Assembly: GCA_030630165.1 (NCBI GenBank)
Contig: DAOVNN010000163.1
Span: 1 to 6,682 of the forward strand
DNA: 6,682 bases
Source: Candidatus Krumholzibacteriota bacterium
Lineage (GTDB): Bacteria > Krumholzibacteriota > Krumholzibacteriia > Krumholzibacteriales > Krumholzibacteriaceae
Reading direction: 5' to 3'
The notes under the pieces were generated by a model, which did not search any database, was not told the origin of the DNA, and saw only the letters and a program-made list of their open reading frames with translations. The position numbers and the translations under genes are program-made. Every line of letters begins with the position of its first letter. Position 1 is the stretch's first letter. Shown here piece by piece: positions 1-5,570 of this stretch.

Positions 1-343
1 CCAGACACCCCTCAGGGAAGGAATATTGAACCCTGTTTTCATCTCGAGGACATATACGTTGAGCAATCATCGAACCGGAAGAAGGAATATCGTGGGTGGA
101 ATACCAGATCCAGTCAGAGACGAAATCGACTGATCCATCACCGTTGAGATCTATCTGAAACTCCGATCCTCTGAACGGAATTGGTTGAGGATCAGGTTTA
201 TACTCGGGCTCGACGAGACCTTCCTTCTCCCCACCGCATCCCTGAATTGTCCCAGCAGCAAAAGCGATTGCCAGGATAATCGTCAATGTCCGTTTGGGGA
301 GTAACAAAGACATCACCCGGAGAAGGATGACTTTGTGAAACAT
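1..343 (-). CDS. Putative secreted lipoprotein with an Asp-rich calcium-type loop (3' end outside window)
   Basis: The frame is open from the ATG at 343 to the left edge, giving 114 codons of an incomplete gene. The start is supported by GGAGGG 4 nt upstream and by a strong promoter further up. The N-terminus has positive residues (about 9-18), then a hydrophobic stretch (about 20-31, TLTIILAIAFAAG), then IQGCGG with Cys36. This resembles a lipobox, but Gln at -2 is not typical, so lipidation is probable rather than certain. A second Met at residue 11 could be an alternative start and would give a more usual signal length. After a proline-rich linker comes DLNGDGSVDF at about residues 65-74, the DxNxDGxxD pattern seen in EF-hand, dockerin and FG-GAP-type calcium loops. 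I do not recognise the family. The protein is probably exported and cell-envelope bound, but its function is unknown. Confidence 0.75.
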   Translation of the reverse strand, partial: MFHKVILLRVMSLLLPKRTLTIILAIAFAAGTIQGCGGEKEGLVEPEYKPDPQPIPFRGSEFQIDLNGDGSVDFVSDWIWYSTHDIPSSGSMIAQRICPRDENRVQYSFPEGCL

Positions 344-347
344 CTGA

Positions 348-353
348 CCCTCC
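348..353 (-). promoter_or_regulatory. Ribosome binding site of the lipoprotein gene
   Basis: GGAGGG on the minus strand, 4 nt before the ATG at 343. It supports this ATG over the later in-frame Met codon at residue 11. Confidence 0.7.
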
Positions 354-386
354 ATTTCATATATCATGGTCGGCCTTGCGATGTGC

Positions 387-415
387 ATTATACACCTTAT
401 CGCATTACCTTTCAA
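387..415 (-). promoter_or_regulatory. Near-consensus sigma-70 promoter driving the lipoprotein gene
   Basis: On the minus strand, TTGAAA (410-415) is followed after exactly 17 bp by a perfect TATAAT (387-392). Transcription would start near 380, leaving a leader of about 37 nt before the ATG at 343. Only one of twelve core positions departs fully from consensus order (TTGAAA against TTGACA), with ideal spacing. The site lies in the 132-bp gap after the STAS-like gene, so the lipoprotein gene can be expressed on its own. It is the type of promoter expected for the primary sigma factor encoded in the same window. Confidence 0.8.
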
Positions 416-475
416 TAAGTATGCGCATGGAGAGTCAATATATGCACAGGGTAAGATACAGAATAAATGGACTGA

Positions 476-838
476 TCAGTCTTTCAGGAGCCAGCGCCTC
501 GCTTCATCAATAGAGGTAAACATCTTGACCCGGTGGCTCCGGTTAACGAAGACTGTCTCAAGGAAATCGAATCCTGGCGAGTCTTCTCCTACGACAAGGG
601 CTCGTTTGGAGCGTAAGTCGATTCCCGAGGTCCTGGCAGCGCTCGGCATCTGAATTATATCGATTACACCCTTTAATCTCGCGCCGCGCAAATCATTGAG
701 AATGCGTTTACAACCATGCTCTGCAACAGCTGTAGCAACATCAGAAGCCATGCTCTTCAGTAATGCCAGATTCAGAATACCGTCGACAACGACCATGAGA
801 TAGTCTGATTCATCATCGTATCTGATCGTGTACGCCAT
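476..838 (-). CDS. STAS/SpoIIAA-like small cytoplasmic protein
   Basis: A 120-residue protein with no signal peptide or membrane segment. The pattern fits the SpoIIAA-like/STAS fold: an N-terminal beta strand pair (residues 3-20, ending in VVVDG), a first helix (about 24-41), the strand-loop RILNDLRGAR (45-54), then KRALVVGED (78-86), a helix with Phe90 and Phe92, and a C-terminal VKMFTSIDEARRWL (104-117) typical of these stand-alone domains. In anti-anti-sigma proteins the loop after the DLRG-like strand carries a phosphorylatable Ser/Thr; here it reads DLRGARLKG, with no Ser or Thr, so a SpoIIAA-type phosphoswitch is unlikely. The ATG at 838 follows a purine-rich AGGAAGAGGGGAA stretch, and an extended -10 promoter lies just upstream. 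No anti-sigma kinase or phosphatase gene is nearby. The fold is likely; the role is unknown. Confidence 0.8.
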   Translation of the reverse strand: MAYTIRYDDESDYLMVVVDGILNLALLKSMASDVATAVAEHGCKRILNDLRGARLKGVIDIIQMPSAARTSGIDLRSKRALVVGEDSPGFDFLETVFVNRSHRVKMFTSIDEARRWLLKD

Positions 839-884
839 TTCCCCTCTTCCTGGAACATGATTGATAGGGAAATCTTGTCACAGC

Positions 885-893
885 ATTATATCA
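885..893 (-). promoter_or_regulatory. Extended -10 promoter of the STAS-like gene
   Basis: The minus strand reads TGATATAAT, a complete TGnTATAAT extended -10 element. No good -35 hexamer is present at 16-18 bp, which is common for extended -10 promoters. Transcription would begin near 878, about 40 nt before the ATG at 838. The element lies in the 81-bp gap after the stop codon of the secreted-protein gene. Confidence 0.55.
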
Positions 894-919
894 CCAACGC
901 CAAATCATCGGTCCACTCA

Positions 920-1438
920 TTATTTTTCTTCGGCAACATTCCTGTCATATACCGCGATTGTCTCCATATCTCCCCTTGGAGTATAGCGGACCGATTCTAT
1001 GACAAGCTGACCATCGACAAGCGACCAGGTCTGCACCGACTCCATATCGAACTCCATGTCGCCACGCTTCATGTGCCTTACCGATGTGATCTCGAGGCGC
1101 TGTCCACCCTCGAGCCATTTGACGGTCGATTCCTGTTTACCGGAGTCGGTCTTGTTCTTCGTCTTCTTGCCTTCGAGGGAATACTTGAACTTCCTCTTGT
1201 TTTCCTTCCCGTCGCGGTCTGTGCGGATCATAGTGACGGTGAGCTTCTTATCGTCCTGCTCGACATTCAGTTGCGAGGAACGCGGGTTGCGCTTCTTGCC
1301 GTCCCGGCCGACGCCGAAATCGCTCATTTCCCTGTTGAGCTGCCATTTCCCGGAAAAATCGGTGCTCTTCTGCTGAGAACGCACTGTTACTGATCCTGTC
1401 AACAGGGCAAATACCATGAGTAATCCGATGTAACGCAT
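920..1438 (-). CDS. Secreted beta-rich protein with internal repeat, unknown function
   Basis: A 172-residue protein. The ATG at 1438 is chosen because AGGAGG lies 5 nt upstream and the N-terminus then forms a clean signal peptide (MRYIGLLMVFALLTGSV, cleavage probably near residues 18-23). The frame stays open to a TTG at 1561, but that extension would run through the palindrome to the 3' end of the tRNA and is rejected. The mature part begins with TDFSGKWQLN (26-35), a start often seen in lipocalin-like beta-barrel proteins of unknown function, followed by alternating strands and very basic loops (KRKFKYSLEGKKTKNK). Two copies of LxIxSVRxxxRGDME occur at about 115-129 and 145-159, suggesting a duplicated beta hairpin. 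It is likely periplasmic or secreted, with no Cys for lipidation. The lipocalin-like assignment rests on pattern only, and I cannot name a ligand. Confidence 0.8.
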   Translation of the reverse strand: MRYIGLLMVFALLTGSVTVRSQQKSTDFSGKWQLNREMSDFGVGRDGKKRNPRSSQLNVEQDDKKLTVTMIRTDRDGKENKRKFKYSLEGKKTKNKTDSGKQESTVKWLEGGQRLEITSVRHMKRGDMEFDMESVQTWSLVDGQLVIESVRYTPRGDMETIAVYDRNVAEEK

Positions 1439-1443
1439 TGAAG

Positions 1444-1449
1444 CCTCCT
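1444..1449 (-). promoter_or_regulatory. Strong ribosome binding site deciding the start at 1438
   Basis: AGGAGG on the minus strand with a 5-nt spacer to the ATG at 1438. This fixes the start of the secreted protein and excludes the longer TTG-initiated reading. Just upstream on the same strand, two overlapping TTATACA copies (within about 1455-1470) could serve as a -10 region, but no convincing -35 is seen, so I do not call a promoter there. Confidence 0.75.
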
Positions 1450-1513
1450 GAAGAATGTATAATGTATAAGGAAGGGGAATTGTATCACGCCGTGCATGCA
1501 TGAGTCCATACAG

Positions 1514-1545
1514 CATTGCCGATCCGTGTACACGGATCGGCAATG
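1514..1545. repeat. Perfect 32-bp palindrome behind the tRNA (possible transcript-end hairpin)
   Basis: The left arm CATTGCCGATCCGTGT (1514-1529) is exactly reverse-complementary to the right arm (1530-1545). As RNA it would form a hairpin of about 14 bp with a 4-nt loop. It lies 7 nt past the discriminator base of the tRNA and about 75 bp before the next gene. Neither side has a run of T, so it is not a standard intrinsic terminator. It may act as a Rho-assisted or U-less terminator, a 3' processing or stabilising structure for the rpoD-tRNA transcript, or a protein-binding dyad. Confidence 0.85.
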
Positions 1546-1552
1546 AGACAAG

Positions 1553-1624
1553 TGGGCCCAACAGGATTTGAACCTGTGACCGACCGGTTATGAGCCGGGA
1601 GCTCTACCGCTGAGCTATGGGCCC
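1553..1624 (-). tRNA. tRNA with CAU anticodon (probably tRNA-Ile2, otherwise elongator tRNA-Met)
   Basis: A 72-nt cloverleaf on the minus strand. The acceptor arm GGGCCCA pairs with TGGGCCC, the D stem is GCTC/GAGC with loop AGCGGTA, the anticodon loop is CTCATAA, the variable loop is CGGTC, and the T arm is ACAGG-TTCAAAT-CCTGT, with discriminator A. CCA is not encoded and must be added after transcription. The anticodon CAT is shared by initiator Met, elongator Met and Ile2 (lysidine-modified by TilS). G1-C72 at the acceptor end argues against a typical initiator. C4-G69 and C5-G68 match the acceptor pairs used by E. coli TilS to recognise Ile2, which favours Ile2. The outermost anticodon-stem pair is a C-T mismatch (27-43). 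It begins 22 nt after the rpoD stop with no visible promoter, so co-transcription with rpoD is likely. Confidence 0.93.
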
Positions 1625-1646
1625 TGAATTTTCTTTTCAGAAATGC

Positions 1647-3398
1647 CTATAGGTCTATATAGCCCTTCAATTTTCTTGCGCGACTGGGGTGCATGAGCTT
1701 CCTCAGCGCCTTCGCCTCGATCTGCCGCACCCTCTCCCTCGTTACCTTGAAGATCGTACCGACCTCCTCGAGGGTCCTCGGAGTACCGTCGCCCAGTCCG
1801 AACCTGAGCCTGACGACTTTTTCCTCCCTCGGGGTCAGGGTCGCGAGCACCCTTGCGACCTGGTCCTTGAGCATCGAATGGGCAGCCGTCTGGTCTGGCG
1901 ACGAGGCGCCAGTGTCCTCGATAAAATCGCTGAGGTTGCTGTCGTCATCCTCGCCTATCGGCCTGTCGAGCGAGATCGGTTCCATCGAGGCCTTCATCAC
2001 GCTCTTTACCTTGCCGACGGGATAGTCGAGGCGGCTTGCGACCTCTTCGGGGGTCGGTTCGCGACCGAATTCCTGGATCAGCTTTCGCTGGGTACGAGAG
2101 ACCTTGTTGATCGCCTCGATCATATGTACCGGCACCCTGATCGTCCTTGCCTGGTCGGCGATCGCCCTTGTGATCGCCTGCCTTATCCACCAGGTGGCGT
2201 AGGTACTGAACTTATACCCCTTGCGGTAGTCGAACTTGTCGACCGCGCGCATCAGGCCGCTGTTCCCTTCCTGGATCAGGTCGAGGAACTCGAGCCCGCG
2301 ATTCGTGTACCGCTTTGCTATCGAGATGACGAGACGGACGTTCGCCTCGATCATTTCCTGCTTGGCCCTCTCGGCCTTGCGTTCGCCGAATCTCACGTCG
2401 CGTACGATCTTCTTCAGTGAATTGTATTCGACATTATCGCGTTTCTCTATTGCGCGGCATTCCCGTTCGATGACCTTGATCCTGCCGGAGAAGTCGGTGA
2501 GGTTATCCTTCGACCACTTGACCTTCTTTTTCAGCTCCGATTTGGCCTTCGTCGAGCGGCCGTTCATGATCTTAATCGCGTCGCGAACTTCGACGGCGGT
2601 CATACCGATGAACTTCTCATACTCGCGAAGCTCTTTGTAGTGCTTCTCCAGCTCCTGGAGTATCTCCTTGTTGCAGTCGACTATCTTGACTATCTGAACG
2701 GGGTGCAGCTTTATCTTTGCGTATCTTTCCTTGAGCTTCTTGTTCTTCTCCTCGAGAAGCTTTGTCAGCTCACCCGCCTTCTTCCTGCTGATGCGTTTGC
2801 GGAGCTTCGATTTTATCTCATCGGTCTCGTTGCGCAGCTTGATTATCTGCTTCATTACCGATGTGTACTTCTTCTGTTCCTTTTTACCCGTGTAATGAGG
2901 GTGAAGTCCTCCGGACTCGAGCTGGATTACTTCCTCGAGACGCATCTCCTCCTCCTCGATCCGCTTGACGTAAACGATAAGGCGGTCGGTCGTCGAGGGC
3001 AGATTGAAGATCGCGTGAACGACCTTTCCGTTACCAACCTCGATACGCTTGGCGATCTCGATCTCACCCTGGCGGTCGAGCAGCGGGACCTTGCCCATCT
3101 CACGGAGGTACATCCTTACCGGATCGTCGTACCGGACGCCGGTTGTAAGATCCTCATCCGCTTTCTTGGCCTCTTTCTGCTCACGCCTCGCCTGGGCATC
3201 GATCTTCATCCGGGCTTTTTCATCGGAGTCGAAGAACTCGATGTTCTCTTCACTAAGTTTATCGTAGAGAGGGATTATATCCTCGGGATTGAACTCTGTA
3301 CCTACGAGTCCCTCGATCTCCTCATGGAGGACATAACCCTTATCACCGGCGAGTTTCCGGACTTCTACAAGAACTTCTTCAATCCTGTTGACATCCAT
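1647..3398 (-). CDS. rpoD: RNA polymerase primary sigma factor (sigma-70/RpoD)
   Basis: A 583-residue sigma factor that directs RNA polymerase to housekeeping promoters. Region 1.1 spans about residues 5-60. Region 1.2 is at about 88-121 (DDPVRMYLREMGKVPLLDR). A long Lys/Glu-rich non-conserved insert fills about 125-345. Region 2 is at about 346-427, with NVRLVISIAKRY, GLEFLDLIQEGNSGLMRAV, and the -10 reading segment YKFSTYATWWIRQAITRAI. Region 3 is at about 428-500. Region 4 is at about 510-580, with the helix-turn-helix TLEEVGTIFKVTRERVRQIE that reads the -35. The C-terminus HPSRARKLKGYIDL is typical of group 1 sigmas. The ATG at 3398 overlaps the dnaG TGA by one base; a TTG one codon upstream (3401) is also possible, giving 584 residues. 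AAGGAGG lies inside the end of dnaG. The overlap suggests translational coupling to dnaG. Confidence 0.98.
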   Translation of the reverse strand: MDVNRIEEVLVEVRKLAGDKGYVLHEEIEGLVGTEFNPEDIIPLYDKLSEENIEFFDSDEKARMKIDAQARREQKEAKKADEDLTTGVRYDDPVRMYLREMGKVPLLDRQGEIEIAKRIEVGNGKVVHAIFNLPSTTDRLIVYVKRIEEEEMRLEEVIQLESGGLHPHYTGKKEQKKYTSVMKQIIKLRNETDEIKSKLRKRISRKKAGELTKLLEEKNKKLKERYAKIKLHPVQIVKIVDCNKEILQELEKHYKELREYEKFIGMTAVEVRDAIKIMNGRSTKAKSELKKKVKWSKDNLTDFSGRIKVIERECRAIEKRDNVEYNSLKKIVRDVRFGERKAERAKQEMIEANVRLVISIAKRYTNRGLEFLDLIQEGNSGLMRAVDKFDYRKGYKFSTYATWWIRQAITRAIADQARTIRVPVHMIEAINKVSRTQRKLIQEFGREPTPEEVASRLDYPVGKVKSVMKASMEPISLDRPIGEDDDSNLSDFIEDTGASSPDQTAAHSMLKDQVARVLATLTPREEKVVRLRFGLGDGTPRTLEEVGTIFKVTRERVRQIEAKALRKLMHPSRARKLKGYIDL

Positions 3399-5167
3399 CA
3401 AGACTGAGAATCCTCCTTGATCTCCAGTTTTCCGAGCTCTCTTTCGATCTGTATATATGCCGAGACTATTCCGATCCTCTCGGATGAAGTCTCGTCAGAA
3501 TCTTCCTCTTCGAGCTGCCTGAGGCGCACCTTCATCTCGACCATCTCAGCCTTCAGGGACGCCTTCTTGATCCACAACACAGTATCGTGCAGGATCTTAC
3601 GTCCCGGACCCGGGGGCGGATCGGCGAGGGCTATCTCGGCAAAGAGCGCCGAGAGTTCCGGATCGCTGATCAAGCCGGCGAACTTCGGACCGGCCGGATC
3701 GACACCCTTCTCAACAGCCTCATTGAGTACCTTGAGGAGCTTCCTGTAGCCTTCCCCCTCGAGATCCTCCTCGATCATATTATCGGTGACCAGAGCGGCC
3801 AGGGCGGCGCTCGTAAGCGCTATCCTGAACATGATCTTCTGGTTCTCTTCTCTTTTTGTGACGGTGTGCCGAACAGGTTGTTCGGCGGACGGCTTGCGCT
3901 TCCTCCCCGGCTTCAGGCTCGACCTGAGGGTCGCTACGGGTATCTCGAACAGGCCGGAGACTTCCTGCAGAAGTAACTCCCGTCTCACCCCGTCCTCGAC
4001 CCGGGAGACCGTCGCCAGCAGGTGCTCTACAACCTGTCTCTTGCGCGACGACGTCCTCGATCCCCTGTGGGCCTCGCCATGGAGGTAATTAAAATAATCA
4101 GGAGCAGAACTCATCAACTTGTGGAGAGCCTCTACTCCTTCTTTTCTTATGAAACTGTCGGGATCCTCTGTTTCCGGCAAAATGACTATGCTGGTATCCA
4201 GCCCTTCAATCACAAGCTGGTCAGCCGCCCTTACTGCCGCGCGTACTCCCGCCCTGTCACCGTCATTGATAATATATATACGTTTAGCGTATCGTGCAAG
4301 GAGTCTGGCCTGATCTTCAGTAAGGGAAGTGCCACAAACTGCAGAAATATTGGTGATTCCACTCTGCCAGAGCATTAAATGGTCGACATAACCCTCTACT
4401 ATCAAGGCAGTTTTGGATTTGCGGATATCATCCTTCGTCTGATCGAGCCCGTAGAGGATCTTGCCCTTGTGGTAGATAGGATTTTCCATCGAATTGAGAT
4501 ATTTGGGCTCTGAATTATCCATTACGCGCCCCGCGAAGCCGACAACGCGCCCCGGAAGGTTGCGGATCGGGAACATTATGCGGTTCCTGAAGTAGTCCCT
4601 GTACCCCGTTGAGCCCCTGCTCCTCATTATCAGACCCATCTCGAGGAGGGTATCCTTCTTTATATCGGCCTCTGTCGCCGCCTTGTAGAGTGATTCCCAG
4701 GATGGGCCGGCGAAGCCGATCCTGTATGTCTCGAGCAGTTCCTTCCCGAAGCCCCTTTTCTCGAGGTACCCGGAAGCTTCTTCGCTCTCCTCAAGCCCCT
4801 TCCTGAAATGCATCTGCGCGAATTCCATCGCTCGATAAAAGGGATCGAACCTGCTGCGGTCCTCGCTGCCTGTGAGGTACCTGTCGACATCGACGTTCAA
4901 CGGGCCGGCAAGCTCCTTTACAGCTTCGACGAATCCGATACCCTCGTACTCCATAAGGAAGCTGTAGACGTTTCCACCCTTGCCGCAGCCGAAGCAGTGG
5001 TATATCTGCTTTTCGGGGCTGACCATAAAGCTGGGGGTCTTCTCACCGTGGAATGGGCAGTTCGTCTTGAAATTACGCCCGGCGCGCTTGAGATCGAGGA
5101 CTCCGCCGATCACATCGACGATATCTGTCCGGTCCCTTATGTCGTCTATGATATTTTCGGGTATCAT
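3398..5167 (-). CDS. dnaG: DNA primase DnaG
   Basis: A 589-residue bacterial primase that makes RNA primers for replication at the fork with DnaB helicase. The N-terminal zinc-binding domain has Cys37, His40, Cys58 and Cys61 (CPFH and CFGC), the CHC2 pattern. The RNA polymerase basic domain follows, with FRNRIMFPIRN (193-203) and VVGFAGRVMDNSEPKYLNS (208-226). The TOPRIM catalytic domain shows the metal-binding acids: Glu258 in VEGYVD and Asp302/Asp304 in NDGDRAG. The C-terminal part (about 440-589) is less conserved and is presumably the helicase-binding region. The length is normal for the family. The start ATG at 5167 has only a weak purine stretch (AGAGAAAAGG, about 13 nt away), so translation may depend on coupling to the cupin gene 29 nt upstream. 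It sits directly before rpoD, as in the macromolecular synthesis operon. Confidence 0.98.
   Translation of the reverse strand: MIPENIIDDIRDRTDIVDVIGGVLDLKRAGRNFKTNCPFHGEKTPSFMVSPEKQIYHCFGCGKGGNVYSFLMEYEGIGFVEAVKELAGPLNVDVDRYLTGSEDRSRFDPFYRAMEFAQMHFRKGLEESEEASGYLEKRGFGKELLETYRIGFAGPSWESLYKAATEADIKKDTLLEMGLIMRSRGSTGYRDYFRNRIMFPIRNLPGRVVGFAGRVMDNSEPKYLNSMENPIYHKGKILYGLDQTKDDIRKSKTALIVEGYVDHLMLWQSGITNISAVCGTSLTEDQARLLARYAKRIYIINDGDRAGVRAAVRAADQLVIEGLDTSIVILPETEDPDSFIRKEGVEALHKLMSSAPDYFNYLHGEAHRGSRTSSRKRQVVEHLLATVSRVEDGVRRELLLQEVSGLFEIPVATLRSSLKPGRKRKPSAEQPVRHTVTKREENQKIMFRIALTSAALAALVTDNMIEEDLEGEGYRKLLKVLNEAVEKGVDPAGPKFAGLISDPELSALFAEIALADPPPGPGRKILHDTVLWIKKASLKAEMVEMKVRLRQLEEEDSDETSSERIGIVSAYIQIERELGKLEIKEDSQS
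3412..3418 (-). promoter_or_regulatory. Ribosome binding site of rpoD inside the end of dnaG
   Basis: AAGGAGG on the minus strand, 13 nt before the ATG at 3398 and 10 nt before an alternative TTG at 3401. The spacing to the ATG is long, so this site does not by itself exclude the TTG start. It lies within the last codons of dnaG. Confidence 0.65.
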
Positions 5168-5196
5168 CGCTGTTCAGTTACCTTTTCTCTGACATG

Positions 5197-5544
5197 TCAA
5201 TCATCCGATATGAAAGTCGTTTTTATCTTCGGCTTCGGGGCCTTGATCACCATGAACTTCAGGTCTACGTCGCTCTCGTTGTACCAGCAGTGCACGATGT
5301 CCTTCGGGCTCTCGACGAGCGAGTCTTTCGTGACCTCAGCTTTCTCCTCGCCTACCTCCACTACGCCCGTTCCTTCAAGTACGTAAAAAGCCACGTCTAC
5401 CGGTGTAATGTGACGCTTGAGGCTCTGGCCCGGCTTCAGCGTGATCACAGTGACCATCGCGTCGTCAGTGTTGTACAGGTTGCGCGCATCAACACCGTGC
5501 GCGGTCTCCATGATCTCCATTTCGTTCAGTTGCCTGATGTTCAT
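5197..5544 (-). CDS. Small single-domain cupin protein
   Basis: A 115-residue protein with one cupin_2-type beta barrel and no signal peptide. Cupin motif 1 appears as PGQSLKRHITPVDVAFYVLEGTG with its usual Gly positions (residues 38-60), but it is HxT rather than HxH (His45, Thr47), and the usual Glu is missing; Asp50 is the nearest acid. Motif 2 is SPKDIVHCWYN (79-89) and keeps Pro80, His85 and Asn89. Two candidate metal ligands, His45 and His85, therefore remain of the usual three His plus one Glu. Metal binding may be altered or absent, and no reaction can be assigned. The start ATG at 5544 follows AAGGGAAGCAAGAGA. The gene sits 26 nt after mutS2 and 29 nt before dnaG on the same strand, so it is probably in the same operon. 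A sensor or isomerase role would be guesswork. Confidence 0.88.
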   Translation of the reverse strand: MNIRQLNEMEIMETAHGVDARNLYNTDDAMVTVITLKPGQSLKRHITPVDVAFYVLEGTGVVEVGEEKAEVTKDSLVESPKDIVHCWYNESDVDLKFMVIKAPKPKIKTTFISDD

Positions 5545-5570
5545 TCTCTTGCTTCCCTTCTATACACAGT

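Noticed and set aside
857..1393. Plus-strand open frame opposite the secreted protein (178 codons)
   Set aside because: The minus-strand gene has a strong ribosome site, a signal peptide and an internal protein repeat. The plus frame has none of these.
1439..1561. N-terminal extension of the secreted protein from a TTG at 1561
   Set aside because: It would translate the palindrome and the last bases of the tRNA, whereas the ATG at 1438 has AGGAGG at ideal spacing and starts a clean signal peptide.
1624..1640. Small inverted repeat CTGAA/TTCAG between rpoD and the tRNA as a terminator
   Set aside because: The stem is only 5 bp, AT-rich, overlaps the tRNA 5' edge and has no T-run after it, so it would not separate rpoD from the tRNA.
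1689..2420. Long plus-strand open frame opposite rpoD (243 codons)
   Set aside because: It lies entirely opposite the conserved sigma region 2-4 coding sequence. Its protein shows no family motif, and the frame is open because of the codon bias of rpoD.
2640..3407. Long plus-strand open frame opposite the 5' half of rpoD (255 codons)
   Set aside because: It is antisense to a certain gene. Its Leu/Asp-rich composition mirrors the Lys/Glu-rich sigma insert, and no supporting motif is seen.
5177..5203. TTGACA on the minus strand as a promoter for dnaG, and the overlapping 10-bp palindrome TGACATGTCA
   Set aside because: No -10 hexamer lies at 16-18 bp, and the element overlaps the end of the cupin gene. 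A 10-bp palindrome is expected by chance over several kilobases.
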